Positions 1-8,962 of a DNA stretch of 64,000 nucleotides are shown piece after piece. The stretch lies in the NCBI RefSeq assembly GCF_021295395.1, contig NZ_JAIWOU010000001.1, positions 1,367,001 to 1,431,000 of the forward strand. Reading direction: 5' to 3'. The translations under genes and the position numbers were made by a program. Numbering within the stretch: the stretch's first letter is position 1; every line of letters begins with the position of its first letter. The notes below the pieces were generated by a model that saw only the letters and a program-made list of their open reading frames with translations, was not told where the DNA came from and did not search any database. This stretch comes from Komagataeibacter sp. FNDCR2. Its GTDB lineage: Bacteria; Pseudomonadota; Alphaproteobacteria; Acetobacterales; Acetobacteraceae.

Positions 1-73
1 TGTCGGGTCGGCCCCTGTCAGGCGGCTTATACTCAATATGAGCATAAACCTCTGGCGGGAATGGGAAGGAAGA

Positions 74-1060
74 ATGACCATGAACCAGATCGCGTTGCAG
101 GACGGAACGGATGGGCTGTATGACCGGGTGCGTCATCTGGTCCCCGAAATGGAATGGGAGACCTTTGTCGAGGATATCCGGGCGATAGAAGTCCTGAAGC
201 GGGAGCGCAACGCCGTCATCCTGGCGCATAATTACCAGACGCCGGAAATCTTCCATTGCGTGGCCGACATCCGGGGCGACAGCCTTGCCCTCGCCCGTGA
301 AGCACAGGAAACGGAGGCCGATGTCATTGTCATGGCCGGTGTCCATTTCATGGCGGAAACGGCCAAGATGCTCAACCCGCACAGCACGGTCCTGATACCG
401 GACCTGCATGCGGGCTGTTCACTGGCGGATTCCATTACCGCGCGGGATGTCCGCGCACTGCGCGAACAGTATCCGGGCGTGCCGGTGGTCTCCTACGTCA
501 ATACCTCGGCGGAGGTGAAGGCCGAGACCGATGTCTGCTGCACATCGGGCAATGCGAAACGGGTGGTGGAAAGTCTGGGCACCGACCGGGTCATCATGAT
601 TCCCGACGAATATCTTGCCCGCAATATCGAAGCCGAAACCGGCATCCGGATGATTACGTGGCCCGGTCACTGCGAGGTGCATGAACGCTTCACGCCCGAG
701 GAAATCGCCCGCATGCGCGCCGACCATCCCGGCCTGATCGTCATCGCGCACCCCGAATGCCCGCCGGAAGTCGTCGCCGCGTCCGACTTCAGCGGCTCGA
801 CCGCCATGATGGGTGATTTCGTGCGCGCGCATGCCGGCAGCCGCATCCTGCTGGTGACCGAATGTTCCATGAGCGACAATCTCGCGGTGAAATATCCCCA
901 GACTTCCTTCGTGCGCCCGTGCAACCTCTGCCCGCACATGAAACGCATCACGTTGTCCAACATCCGCCAGGCGCTGGAAACCATGACGCATGAAGTCACG
1001 CTGGACCCGGAGCTTGCCAGCCGCGGCCGGCGCGCCGTTGAACGCATGCTGGCGATATGA
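74..1060 (+). CDS. nadA: Quinolinate synthase NadA
   Basis: NadA condenses iminoaspartate with dihydroxyacetone phosphate to quinolinate, the second step of de novo NAD synthesis, using an oxygen-labile [4Fe-4S] cluster. The three expected cluster cysteines are visible: HAGCSLAD near residue 115, GHCEVHE near 200 and CNLCPHMK near 283, with the family motif CCTSGNA near 156. An in-frame ATG exists 36 bases upstream at 38, but the ATG at 74 has a purine-rich GGAAGGA just before it and gives a normal length of 328 residues; the ATG at 80 is also possible. The stop overlaps nadB by four bases, so the two are translationally coupled. First gene of the nadABC operon. Confidence 0.96.
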   Translation: MTMNQIALQDGTDGLYDRVRHLVPEMEWETFVEDIRAIEVLKRERNAVILAHNYQTPEIFHCVADIRGDSLALAREAQETEADVIVMAGVHFMAETAKMLNPHSTVLIPDLHAGCSLADSITARDVRALREQYPGVPVVSYVNTSAEVKAETDVCCTSGNAKRVVESLGTDRVIMIPDEYLARNIEAETGIRMITWPGHCEVHERFTPEEIARMRADHPGLIVIAHPECPPEVVAASDFSGSTAMMGDFVRAHAGSRILLVTECSMSDNLAVKYPQTSFVRPCNLCPHMKRITLSNIRQALETMTHEVTLDPELASRGRRAVERMLAI

Positions 1061-2625
1061 CCACCAGCCCCCCCCCGCTAGAACAGCTTGCCGGTCAACC
1101 GCTTGTTGTCGGTGCGGGGCTGGCGGGGGTCATGACGGCGCTGTCCACGACGCGCCGCTGCGTCCTGTTCTGTACGGGGCGACTGGAAGATGTGACACCC
1201 CCACCCGGCGCGAGCGTACTGGCGCAAGGGGGCATGGCCGCCGCCGTAGGCCCTGATGATTCGCCTGCACTACATGCGGCGGACACGCTCGAAGCCGGGG
1301 CCGGACTGTGCGACCGACAGGTTGTTGAGCGCATTACCCGCGAGGGGCCATCCATCATCGCCCGCCTGACGGATCTGGGTGTGGAATGGGACCGGCAGGC
1401 TGACGGAAGCCTGCAACCGGGGCTGGAAGCCGCGCATTCACGCCGCCGCATCGTCCATGCGGGGGAAGACGCCACCGGGGCCATGATCATGCGCGCGCTG
1501 GTCGCCCGCGTGCGCCAGACCCCGCGCATCACCGTGGTCGAACATGCCTGCGCGCGTGATGTCGTGGTCCAGGATGGCGCGGTGGCGGGCCTGCGGCTGA
1601 CCATTTCAGGGCAGCTACTGACCCTGCCCAGCACGGCGGTTGTGCTGGCGACGGGCGGGGTGGGCAGCCTGTTCGCCGATACGACCAATCCCGTAGGTGC
1701 GACCGGCAGCGGTCTGGCCATTGCCGCCCGCGCGGGGGCCGTTCTGGGCAATATGGAATTCGTGCAGTTCCACCCCACCGCCCTGTCCGCCGGGAAAGAG
1801 GGGCAGCGCCTGTGCCTGATCAGCGAGGCCGTGCGTGGCGAAGGCGCCATTCTGGTGGATGAGACCGGTGCCCGTTTTACCCATGAACTGGCCACGCGCG
1901 ACACCGTATCACGTGCCGTATGGCGGCATATGATGCAGGGGCACAAAATATACCTTGATGCCCGCACGGCGATCGGCGCTGATTTTCCCCGGCATTTCCC
2001 GGCCATCTCGGCACTGTGCCAGGCGCATGGGGTCAACCCGGTCACGCAGCCCATACCCATCCGGCCCGCCGCCCATTACCACATGGGCGGCGTGGTGGTG
2101 GACATACAGGGGCGCACCAATGTTACGGGCCTGTGGGCGGCGGGGGAAGTCGCCTGTACCGGCCTGCATGGGGCAAACCGGCTGGCCAGCAATTCCCTGC
2201 TTGAAGCAGCGGCGTTCGGTTCATGGATAGGGCAGGCGCTTGATGGCTGCGCAATGCCCGCCCCCCCATCCGTCATGCCGGCTTCGGGGGGGGAAACCGT
2301 GCAGTCTTCCCCATCACAGCCCTACCGCCGGATCATGAGCCGTCATGCGGGCGTCATCCGCACGGGCGCCAGCCTGCAGGAAGGGTTACGGCAGATGCTG
2401 CCTGATATACAGACCGATGCCGGGCTGGTCTGCGCTGCCATCCTGTACGCAGCACTACAACGCCATGAAAGCCGGGGCGCGCACTTCCGCAGCGATTTCC
2501 CCACAGCCCCTGCGGCTGGTACATCATCCGGCTTCACCCTGCCGGAACTGCTCGGGGGGATCGCCAGCACGATGGAAACCGGCAGGACGCCCAGCCTTCC
2601 AGAACATGAGAGAACACCCACATGA
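1057..2625 (+). CDS. nadB: L-aspartate oxidase NadB
   Basis: NadB oxidises L-aspartate to iminoaspartate for NadA, using FAD and passing electrons to oxygen or fumarate. The N-terminal dinucleotide-binding motif VVGAGLAGVMTAL is near residues 17-29. Other family blocks follow: ATGGVGSLFADTTNP near 206, EFVQFHPTAL near 236, HYHMGGVVVD near 343 and GLHGANRLASNSLLEA near 370. Length (522 residues) is normal for the succinate dehydrogenase/fumarate reductase flavoprotein family. The start ATG overlaps the nadA stop (ATGA) and the stop overlaps the nadC start in the same way. The C-terminal helical domain is somewhat short but intact. Confidence 0.96.
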   Translation: MTTSPPPLEQLAGQPLVVGAGLAGVMTALSTTRRCVLFCTGRLEDVTPPPGASVLAQGGMAAAVGPDDSPALHAADTLEAGAGLCDRQVVERITREGPSIIARLTDLGVEWDRQADGSLQPGLEAAHSRRRIVHAGEDATGAMIMRALVARVRQTPRITVVEHACARDVVVQDGAVAGLRLTISGQLLTLPSTAVVLATGGVGSLFADTTNPVGATGSGLAIAARAGAVLGNMEFVQFHPTALSAGKEGQRLCLISEAVRGEGAILVDETGARFTHELATRDTVSRAVWRHMMQGHKIYLDARTAIGADFPRHFPAISALCQAHGVNPVTQPIPIRPAAHYHMGGVVVDIQGRTNVTGLWAAGEVACTGLHGANRLASNSLLEAAAFGSWIGQALDGCAMPAPPSVMPASGGETVQSSPSQPYRRIMSRHAGVIRTGASLQEGLRQMLPDIQTDAGLVCAAILYAALQRHESRGAHFRSDFPTAPAAGTSSGFTLPELLGGIASTMETGRTPSLPEHERTPT

Positions 2626-3476
2626 TTCATCCCCTGCCCGACATCATGCTTGAACCGCTTGTGCGCGCCGGGCTTCTGGAAGATCTGGGCCGTGCGGGCG
2701 ATCTGACCACCGATGCCGTCATAGCGGATGCCGATGCGCCTGTACGGGCGGCTTTTATTGCCCGGCAGGACGGCGTTATCGCGGGCCTGGCCATGGCCCG
2801 GCTCTCCTTTGCGCTTATGGATCCGCGCATCGTGTTCGAACCCCATGTTACCGATGGGCAGGCCGTCAGCGCCGGAACCTGCCTTGCCACGGTGAAGGGG
2901 CCTGCCCGTGGCATCCTGTCCGGGGAGCGGGTCGGGCTGAATTTCCTCTCGCATCTCAGCGGTATCGCCACCGCCACCGCGCAACTGGTTGATCTGGTGC
3001 GTCCGTACCGCGCCAATATCACCTGCACGCGCAAGACCATGCCCGGCCTGCGCGCGATCCAGAAATACGCGGTGCGAGCGGGCGGTGGGAACAATCATCG
3101 CTTTGGGCTGGATGATGCCATTTTGATAAAAGACAACCATCTGGCTTTTGCTGGCGGCATCCGGCCCGCGGTTGAACGCGCCCGCGCCACAGCGGGTCAT
3201 CTGGTCCGCATCGAGCTTGAAGTCGATACGCTGGAACAGTTGGCCGAAGGGCTGGACGTGGGTGGGGTCGATGTCTTCCTGCTCGATAACATGCCACCTG
3301 ACATGCTGCGCGAGGCCGTGCGGCTGGTGGATGGTCGGGCCGTAACCGAGGCATCGGGCGGTATCACACCGGAAACCGTCCTGGCCGTGGCGCGGACCGG
3401 CGTTGACCTGATTTCACTCGGCTGGCTTACGCATACCGTGCGGGTTCTGGATATCGGGCTGGATTATCAGTCCTGA
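2622..3476 (+). CDS. nadC: Nicotinate-nucleotide pyrophosphorylase (carboxylating) NadC
   Basis: NadC converts quinolinate and PRPP to nicotinate mononucleotide and CO2, closing the de novo NAD branch made by nadA and nadB. The 284-residue protein has the quinolinate phosphoribosyltransferase core: TRKTMPGLRAIQKYAV near residues 133-148, AGGGNNHRFGL near 150 and ILIKDNHLAFAGG near 167, followed by ELEVDTLEQL and EASGGI blocks. It overlaps nadB by four bases. A bidirectional terminator lies about 65 bases after the stop. A paralogue of the same fold, modD, lies only about 550 bases away on the other strand; nadC is assigned here because of the operon and the stronger match to the quinolinate-binding blocks. 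Confidence 0.95.
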   Translation: MIHPLPDIMLEPLVRAGLLEDLGRAGDLTTDAVIADADAPVRAAFIARQDGVIAGLAMARLSFALMDPRIVFEPHVTDGQAVSAGTCLATVKGPARGILSGERVGLNFLSHLSGIATATAQLVDLVRPYRANITCTRKTMPGLRAIQKYAVRAGGGNNHRFGLDDAILIKDNHLAFAGGIRPAVERARATAGHLVRIELEVDTLEQLAEGLDVGGVDVFLLDNMPPDMLREAVRLVDGRAVTEASGGITPETVLAVARTGVDLISLGWLTHTVRVLDIGLDYQS

Positions 3477-3541
3477 TACAGACGCAGTAAAGGACAATCC
3501 CCGCTTCATGTATGGGCTGTTTTAGAAGCTTTTTGAAAAAT

Positions 3542-3580
3542 ATCCCCACCCATGAAGTGACACAGGTGGGGATGTTTTCT
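3542..3580. terminator. Bidirectional terminator between nadC and mop
   Basis: A perfect 9-bp stem (ATCCCCACC, 3542-3550, with GGTGGGGAT, 3565-3573) is followed by a T-rich GTTTTCTTTT on the plus strand. On the minus strand it is followed by ATATTTTTC. It lies between the convergent nadC (plus) and mop (minus). Just upstream, 3522-3540 (AGAAGCTTTTTGAAAAA) looks like a fragment of the twin-hairpin repeat seen at other 3' ends in this window. Confidence 0.75.
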
Positions 3581-3581
3581 T

Positions 3582-3785
3582 TTACACGCCGACCATAACG
3601 TCAGATGCCTTGATAATGGCGGTTGCGTGTTCACCCACCTTGAGCTTCATGTCCGCCACGGATTCATTGGTGATGGAAGCCGTGATGACCTTGCCGCCAA
3701 TATCAATGCCGACATGAGATGTCGTCGCACCCTTGACGATTTCAACGATCTTGCCGGCGATCTGGTTACGTGCACTGATTTTCAT
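3582..3785 (-). CDS. mop: Stand-alone molybdopterin-binding protein Mop (molbindin)
   Basis: A 67-residue single-domain TOBE/Mop protein. It begins MKISARNQIAGKIVEI and contains the typical ITNESV block near residue 38 and a C-terminal AIIKASDVMVGV. Molbindins of this size form oligomers that bind molybdate or tungstate and buffer or store it in the cytoplasm. A good ribosome site (AGAAAGGG) precedes the ATG. It stands alone downstream of modD with about 235 bases between, and its own upstream region holds a 9-bp inverted repeat. The window's ModC lacks the usual C-terminal TOBE domain, so this protein may supply that domain's molybdate-binding role separately (inference). Confidence 0.93.
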   Translation of the reverse strand: MKISARNQIAGKIVEIVKGATTSHVGIDIGGKVITASITNESVADMKLKVGEHATAIIKASDVMVGV

Positions 3786-3809
3786 TTTTAACCCTTTCTA
3801 AGTATTTAT

Positions 3810-3840
3810 ATAATATCCTGAAATTCTGAACGGATATTAT
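3810..3840. promoter_or_regulatory. Inverted repeat upstream of mop (candidate operator)
   Basis: A perfect 9-bp inverted repeat, ATAATATCC (3810-3818) and GGATATTAT (3832-3840), with a 13-base spacer, starts 25 bases upstream of the mop start. It is AT-rich in an otherwise GC-rich region. Position suggests an operator, possibly molybdate-responsive, but it does not match the E. coli ModE box closely. No -24/-12 promoter is visible here. Confidence 0.4.
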
Positions 3841-4020
3841 GCATGCAGTTGTCAATTACGTGCAGGTTACATTCTATCAATACAAGTTTCACAAAACAAT
3901 TCAGCTTCGATGAAATTTTGGATACTTGGTCCGGCCATGATGCATAGCCTATTGATAATAATAATTTATTCTGGAAATCACAATTGAATACAGGTTAATG
4001 AAATTTATCAACACGCAGCA

Positions 4021-4908
4021 TTATGCCGGTCTGATTTCAACCTGCACATCACGTGGTTTCGCCGCATAGGGCGCGGAAGTCACGATAATATCGGCCCCAG
4101 CCTTTACATACTCGCCTACATTCCGGGCATTGATACCGCCTGCGGCCACAATGCGCGGGGACAGACCGGCGGTGGCCAGACTGGCGCGAAGCTGCGACAG
4201 TTCTTCCGGTGTGAATTTTTCCAGTTGCAGGGCCTCGGCCCCCGCACGGGCCGCCGCCATGGCGGTGTCCGGATTACAGACTTCAATCACGATCCGCCGT
4301 TCCGGCGCATTGGCCCGCAACCGGGAAATCGCCTGATCCAGCCCGCTACAGGGATCCATGAAGGCCAGATGTTCCGCGAAGACAAGAATGGTGTCGGACA
4401 GCCCGGTCCGGTGCATGATCCCGCCACCGGCCTGAACCGCACGTACCGCTACGGCCCGTGTCAGCGGCGGCGCCTTGCGCGAACAGGCAATGGCCACACC
4501 GGGTGCGGGCGCATTGCCCGCCGCCCGCGCGGCCAGGACGATGTCATTCGTTTCCGTCGCGATGCCCGCCGCCCATTCCAGCAGTGTCTGGGTAACTTTC
4601 CACCCAAGATGCAGCGCGCCAGCGGGGCCGGACGCCCGGAGCAGAAGCTGCCCGGGCGCCACACGCGTACCGCTTCTTGTCACAATTTCGGCATCCGCCC
4701 CCAGGCGCGTCAGGAGTGCGGCCACATCTTCCGTGCAGCACACAACCTGCTCATGCCTGGCGGCAAATGTCATGACCCCGGGATTCTTTCCAATACCCAG
4801 CGCCCGCGTTGTCAGATCACCAAAAGGCACATCTTCCGCAAGCAGCGTATCAAGCAGGGTATTGGTCAGCGGGGCCAGACACTCATCCGAACTTGAACAG
4901 GACGCCAT
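4021..4908 (-). CDS. modD: ModD, NadC-like pyrophosphorylase of molybdenum loci
   Basis: A 295-residue member of the quinolinate phosphoribosyltransferase fold, called ModD when found in molybdate transport loci; its reaction is not established. The core block ([30 protein letters not shown], near residues 140-180) parallels NadC but lacks the exact TRKTMPG and KDNHL residues, which supports ModD over a second NadC. The chosen ATG lies inside the end of fixX (26-base overlap) with GAGGCGG just before it; a longer in-frame reading would run deeper into fixX. It is the last gene of the fixABCX operon and so is probably expressed under nitrogen-fixing conditions. The link to molybdenum rests on the neighbouring mop gene. 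Confidence 0.85.
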   Translation of the reverse strand: MASCSSSDECLAPLTNTLLDTLLAEDVPFGDLTTRALGIGKNPGVMTFAARHEQVVCCTEDVAALLTRLGADAEIVTRSGTRVAPGQLLLRASGPAGALHLGWKVTQTLLEWAAGIATETNDIVLAARAAGNAPAPGVAIACSRKAPPLTRAVAVRAVQAGGGIMHRTGLSDTILVFAEHLAFMDPCSGLDQAISRLRANAPERRIVIEVCNPDTAMAAARAGAEALQLEKFTPEELSQLRASLATAGLSPRIVAAGGINARNVGEYVKAGADIIVTSAPYAAKPRDVQVEIRPA

Positions 4909-5176
4909 AACCGCCTCGCGGATAGTTCCATTCAATGTCGCCCGACTTGGAGCAGACGACACGGCAGGTTCCGCATTCCATGCAGCCATCCGCCGTGATC
5001 TCGACCTGACCCTGTTCGTTCTGGCTGTAGCAGCCCGCCGGACAGACCCGCGTCATGGCCACCAGCTCGCGCGAAGGAACCTCGTGCGGGCGCACCTCGA
5101 TATGCGGACGCCCCACATCCACGACATATCTGTTCTGGAACAGACGGTTTTCTACCCGATCGTCGCTCATCGCCAT
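4883..5176 (-). CDS. fixX: Ferredoxin-like protein FixX
   Basis: FixX is the ferredoxin-like partner of the FixABC electron-bifurcating complex that delivers low-potential electrons to nitrogenase. The 97-residue protein has the family's cysteine pattern: VCPAGCY near residue 45, then [12 protein letters not shown] near 64-75, and the closing block [10 protein letters not shown]. The start overlaps the end of fixC by ten bases; a second ATG two codons downstream (5170) overlaps the fixC stop as ATGA and may be the real start. The tail overlaps modD. Spacing in the fixABCX set is tight throughout, consistent with one transcript. Confidence 0.96.
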   Translation of the reverse strand: MAMSDDRVENRLFQNRYVVDVGRPHIEVRPHEVPSRELVAMTRVCPAGCYSQNEQGQVEITADGCMECGTCRVVCSKSGDIEWNYPRGGYGVLFKFG

Positions 5177-6477
5177 GCCCTCGCCAGTTTGAATGCATCA
5201 CCCAGCAGCCCGGTCACCCCGCGGGCCTGCCGCGCACTACGCAGAATATCGGATTCCTTGGACTTCTTGTCCTTCCCGTCGACACGGAACCATGTCTGTG
5301 CCGAGCGGTTCAGCAACCGCGGATACAGGTCCATGATATGGCGGCCACCCTGTTCCAGCATCCGTGGCACGTTCTTGTATTTCTTCATATCCTTCATCAC
5401 GAAGGAGTCTTCAAGCAGCTTGACGTAAGTCTGCAGGTTTTCACGCGTGCAGGTCATGCACGAGCCAAGAATGTTCGCCACGACTTCCCCGGCCAGGCGG
5501 CCAGTGGTCATCGCCAGGTTGGAGCCTTCACGATGCACCGCATTGACGAAATGCCCCGCGTCACCCACCACGATCCAGCCATCCCCGACCAGTTCGGGTA
5601 CGGCGCGGAAGCCGCCTTCGGGGATCAGATGCGCGGCATATTCCTTGATCTCGGAGCCTTCCAGCAGGGCCTTGATGCTGGGGTGGCTCTTGAAACGGTC
5701 AAGAATGCCGTGGGGTGTCGCCTCGCCACTTTTCGCGAACTCGCTGACCAGACAGCCCACACCCACCGAAATCGATTCCCGGTTGGTGTAAAGGAAGGCC
5801 GTGCCGACCATGCCATCCGTGATCGTGCCCATGGCCTCGATCACCACGCCTTCCTCGCCCTTGAGGTTGAAGCGCGCGTCGATCACATCCTGCGGAAGGA
5901 AGTGCATTTCCTTGACCGCCAGCGCCACATCCTCGGGGCGCAGTTCCTTGCGCAATCCCGAACGCTGGCCGACAAGCCCGTTCACGCCTTCGGCAAGGAC
6001 CACCACATCGGCAAAGATACCGTTGCCGTCGCGATCCGTCTGCACGCCGATGACCCGCTTGTTCTCATCGGTGATCAGGCTGGTGACCGTTGTCTCGAAC
6101 AGGACGGTCACGCCCATCTCACGCACGCACCGATTGAACCATTTATCAAACTGCGCGCGGATGATCGTGTAGCGGTTGGGCTTGTCCTCGTTATAGTCGT
6201 CACTGCGATGGTGCATGCCGGTATGCCCGGTGTCGTCCATCATCCAGATCCGCTGTTCGATCACGTGCCGCTCCAGCGGCGCTTCCTCGCGGAAGTCGGG
6301 GATGATCTTTTCCAGCGCATCGGAATACAGGATCGCGCCCTGCACGTTCTTGGAGCCGGAATACTCCCCGCGCTCGATCTGCAGGACCTTCAGGCCCCGC
6401 TGCGCCATGGTATAGGCCGCAGCATTACCTGACGGGCCCGCACCGACGACGATGGCGTCAAAATGCTCGTGAGTCAT
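5167..6477 (-). CDS. fixC: Electron transfer flavoprotein-quinone oxidoreductase FixC
   Basis: FixC is the membrane-associated, FAD-containing quinone reductase of the FixABCX complex, which uses NADH to reduce quinone and ferredoxin or flavodoxin together. The N-terminal FAD motif [13 protein letters not shown] is at residues 10-22, and the second FAD block [19 protein letters not shown] is near 310. Length (436) is normal. It starts ten bases after fixB and overlaps fixX. The protein is related to the geranylgeranyl reductase and ETF-QO families, but the gene order fixA-B-C-X makes FixC clear. Confidence 0.97.
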   Translation of the reverse strand: MTHEHFDAIVVGAGPSGNAAAYTMAQRGLKVLQIERGEYSGSKNVQGAILYSDALEKIIPDFREEAPLERHVIEQRIWMMDDTGHTGMHHRSDDYNEDKPNRYTIIRAQFDKWFNRCVREMGVTVLFETTVTSLITDENKRVIGVQTDRDGNGIFADVVVLAEGVNGLVGQRSGLRKELRPEDVALAVKEMHFLPQDVIDARFNLKGEEGVVIEAMGTITDGMVGTAFLYTNRESISVGVGCLVSEFAKSGEATPHGILDRFKSHPSIKALLEGSEIKEYAAHLIPEGGFRAVPELVGDGWIVVGDAGHFVNAVHREGSNLAMTTGRLAGEVVANILGSCMTCTRENLQTYVKLLEDSFVMKDMKKYKNVPRMLEQGGRHIMDLYPRLLNRSAQTWFRVDGKDKKSKESDILRSARQARGVTGLLGDAFKLARAWR

Positions 6478-6487
6478 CGCTCTCTCC

Positions 6488-7582
6488 TCAACCCGCCATC
6501 CGGTTTACGCTCAGGCGCTGCCTGAATGCACGGGTCAGTGCCGGCAGCAGCGTAATTGCATCGGCCGTAATTCCCACATGCGCGAAATCAAAAATCGGCG
6601 CGCGCGGGTCGGTATTGATTGCAACAATAAGATCCGCCCCTTCCACGCCAACACGGTGCTGGATCGCACCCGAAATCCCGGCCGCGATATACAGCCGTGG
6701 CCGAATGGTCTTTCCGGTCTGGCCGATCTGCCGTTCCGCGGGGATCCAGCCCTTCTGCACCAGCGGGCGCGAACCGCCCCAGTCCCCGCCCAGCGCATCG
6801 GCCAGATCACGCACGAGCTGCACGTTCTCGCTTGTGCGCAGCCCGATCCCGCCGGCCACCACGATGTCGGCAAAGGCAAGCTGGGCGGCTTCATTCGCGG
6901 TGTCGGGCAGGAAGTCGAGCACCTTGGTGATGATGTCTTCTTCCTTCAGGTCGACCTTGAAATCGACGATACGCCCGGTGCGCCCTTCCTGCGCGACCGG
7001 CATCGCCATGACGCGGGGCCGGACGGTCGCCATCTGCGGGCGGTAGTTCAGCGTATGGATCGTGCACAGGAGCGACCCGCCAAATGTCGGCCGAGTGGCC
7101 GCAAGCGAACGCTCGCCATCAATTGCAAGCTCGGTGCAATCCGCTGTCAGGCCGGTCTTGAGGGTTGTCGCCACCGCGCCCGCCAGATCGCGCCCCAGGA
7201 CCGTCGCGCCCAGAAGCATGATTTCAGGCTGGTACTTTTCCACCAGCGCCGTCATGACCCGCGTGTAGGGTTCGTTACGGTAATCCGCCAGGACGGGATC
7301 ATCGATGATATAGGCCAGGTCGGCACCGTAGGAAAAAGAGGTCTTGGCCACTTCTTCCAGCGCATCGTGCCCGCTTCCCGCGATTACGGCCGCCAGTTCG
7401 ACTTCCAGCTTGTCAGCGAGCTTGCGCCCTTCCCCAAGCAGTTCCAGCGAGACGGGATGAATCCGGCCGTGTTCGAATTCGATAAAAACCCATACATGCT
7501 TGTAGGAGCGGAAATGTTCCGGCAGCTCCCGCTTCATGTTGGCGCGGCCGCTTCCTGCTGGCCGTGAAGTTTGATTACTCAT
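6488..7582 (-). CDS. fixB: Electron transfer flavoprotein alpha subunit FixB
   Basis: FixB is the ETF alpha-type subunit that pairs with FixA in the bifurcating FixABCX complex feeding nitrogenase. The C-terminal FAD-binding block is clear: [13 protein letters not shown] near residue 240, [19 protein letters not shown] near 291 and the block around [11 protein letters not shown] near 325. Length is 364 residues. The ATG has AAGGAAAG in front of it and lies 13 bases after fixA. An internal Met near residue 16 could be an alternative start. The N-terminal extension before the ETF fold (KHVWVFIE) is short. Confidence 0.96.
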   Translation of the reverse strand: MSNQTSRPAGSGRANMKRELPEHFRSYKHVWVFIEFEHGRIHPVSLELLGEGRKLADKLEVELAAVIAGSGHDALEEVAKTSFSYGADLAYIIDDPVLADYRNEPYTRVMTALVEKYQPEIMLLGATVLGRDLAGAVATTLKTGLTADCTELAIDGERSLAATRPTFGGSLLCTIHTLNYRPQMATVRPRVMAMPVAQEGRTGRIVDFKVDLKEEDIITKVLDFLPDTANEAAQLAFADIVVAGGIGLRTSENVQLVRDLADALGGDWGGSRPLVQKGWIPAERQIGQTGKTIRPRLYIAAGISGAIQHRVGVEGADLIVAINTDPRAPIFDFAHVGITADAITLLPALTRAFRQRLSVNRMAG

Positions 7583-7595
7583 GCCAGTCTTTCCT

Positions 7596-8450
7596 TCAGT
7601 GTCCGGCCGCCTGCCGGAGCAGATCGTCCTGCAGTGCGGGTTGGCGGGTAAAGATCTGATCGATCAGCGCGTCCGCCATTGCGGCCGGGGACGAGTCCGT
7701 CGTGGGGACCATCTCGGCCGTTTCCTCGCGGGCGGTCGGGGCGAAGACCTTCTTTACGACCGTGGGCGAGCCACGCAGGCCGCACAGACCGATATCGGGT
7801 ATGCCGACCGTGGCGGCGTTCCACTGCACCACTTCGGCACGGGCCGCGCGCAATGCGTCCGCCTGCGTTCCGCGACGGATTTCGTTCGAGCCTTCCATCA
7901 TCGTAACCATGACGGGCAACTGTGACCGCAGGACCTGCACCCCATGGTCGCCACGGCGGCGCACCAGTATCTGCCGGTCCGTCAGGTCCATGTCGTCAAT
8001 ACCCGACACGTAGGTCAGCTGCGACAGGCCCAGACGGCGGGCGATGCCGGGACCAACCTGCGCGGTATCGCCATCGATGGTCTGCTTGCCGCAGAACACG
8101 ATGTCAGGCGCGCCCCAGGTCTCGCCCGCCTTCAGGATCAGGTTGGACAGCGCATAACTGGTCGCCAGGGTATCGGACCCGGCGAAAACGCGGTCCGTCA
8201 GCAGGACAGCGCGATCCGCCCCATAGGTCAGGGCCTTGCGCAGGCTGTCCACGGCCATCGGCGGACCCATTGTCATCACCGTGACCTCACCGCCGAACCT
8301 GTCACGCAGGCGCAGCGCCTGCTCCAGCCCGAACAGATCGTAGGGGTTGATGATTGTCGGCACACCTTGCCGCATGATCGTATTGGTCACAGGGTGAACG
8401 CGGATCTGCCCGCTGTCCGGAACCTGTTTGATACAGACAAATATTTGCAT
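7596..8450 (-). CDS. fixA: Electron transfer flavoprotein beta subunit FixA
   Basis: FixA is the ETF beta-type subunit of the nitrogen-fixation electron bifurcating complex. The 284-residue protein starts [15 protein letters not shown], the standard FixA N-terminus; the reading frame stays open 114 bases further upstream, but that stretch holds the -12/-24 promoter and is not coding. The block [15 protein letters not shown] near residue 120 is typical of the family. It leads the fixABCX-modD unit and has its own sigma-54 promoter and a NifA site, although it lies directly downstream of nifW. Confidence 0.97.
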   Translation of the reverse strand: MQIFVCIKQVPDSGQIRVHPVTNTIMRQGVPTIINPYDLFGLEQALRLRDRFGGEVTVMTMGPPMAVDSLRKALTYGADRAVLLTDRVFAGSDTLATSYALSNLILKAGETWGAPDIVFCGKQTIDGDTAQVGPGIARRLGLSQLTYVSGIDDMDLTDRQILVRRRGDHGVQVLRSQLPVMVTMMEGSNEIRRGTQADALRAARAEVVQWNAATVGIPDIGLCGLRGSPTVVKKVFAPTAREETAEMVPTTDSSPAAMADALIDQIFTRQPALQDDLLRQAAGH

Positions 8451-8497
8451 TTCCACGAGCTCCCTCGGCGTGCCATGCACGTCCTGTCCCCCAAGCC

Positions 8498-8512
8498 GCA
8501 AAATACGTGCCA
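8498..8512 (-). promoter_or_regulatory. Sigma-54 promoter of fixABCX-modD
   Basis: On the minus strand it reads TGGCACG-TATT-TTGC, an exact match to the -24/-12 consensus with correct spacing. The implied start of transcription is near 8486, about 36 bases before the fixA ATG. A TGT-N10-ACA site lies about 100 bases upstream. Confidence 0.9.
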
Positions 8513-8594
8513 ACTGCCGGACCTGCTGCGAACTACGGGCAATCGCATCAAGATGCCGGCCCACCGGACAGGGACGACACGATTACGTCGGGTT

Positions 8595-8921
8595 TTAGTC
8601 CTCGCTTTGTGTCAACTCCGACAGGCTGACAAAACCGCCTGATGGCCGGATGGCGTCACGATGCACCTTGAACACCCGTTCCGTAATGGGTGTCGAGCGG
8701 GTGAAATCGTCATAGGCGCGCTCAAGCTGGGCGCGGCACAGCGCACGGCGGGCCTCATCGTCCTCACCCTGCTCGAGGTCATTGGCATTCAGGTAGGTGC
8801 CCATGCGGCGCAGAATATGCAGCCGCGCGACATTGAGCACCTGCGGGTCGTACGGCACGTCCAGTACGCGAAAAAAATCTTCAGCCGCTGAAAGCTGGCG
8901 CAGTTCGTCCAGTATTCCCAT
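8595..8921 (-). CDS. nifW: Nitrogenase-stabilising protein NifW
   Basis: NifW (108 residues) associates with the MoFe protein and helps protect it, probably during assembly or under oxygen stress. It is recognised by its N-terminus (MGILDELRQLSAAEDFF), the block LHILRRMGTYL near residue 34 and AYDDFTRSTPITERVFKVH near 70. AGGGGAAC precedes the ATG. It closes the iscA-nifU-S-V-W run. Its 3' end contains the NifA-type site used by the following fixA promoter, so coding and control overlap. Confidence 0.93.
   Translation of the reverse strand: MGILDELRQLSAAEDFFRVLDVPYDPQVLNVARLHILRRMGTYLNANDLEQGEDDEARRALCRAQLERAYDDFTRSTPITERVFKVHRDAIRPSGGFVSLSELTQSED
8608..8623. promoter_or_regulatory. NifA upstream activator site for fixA, inside nifW
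   Basis: TGT-N10-ACA (TGT at 8608-8610, ACA at 8621-8623) lies about 100 bases upstream of the fixA -24 box, the usual distance for NifA binding. It is within the last codons of nifW. Confidence 0.65.
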
Positions 8922-8962
8922 CGTCTTGTTCCCCTGTGGGTCCTGCCCCGTATAGGTTCATC

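Noticed and set aside
419-991. A 190-codon open frame antisense to nadA
   Set aside because: Composition is typical of antisense shadow (many H, R, G), and nadA is unambiguous.
4021-4908. A second nadC
   Set aside because: The core motifs differ from NadC at key positions, and it sits in a fix-mop context typical of ModD.
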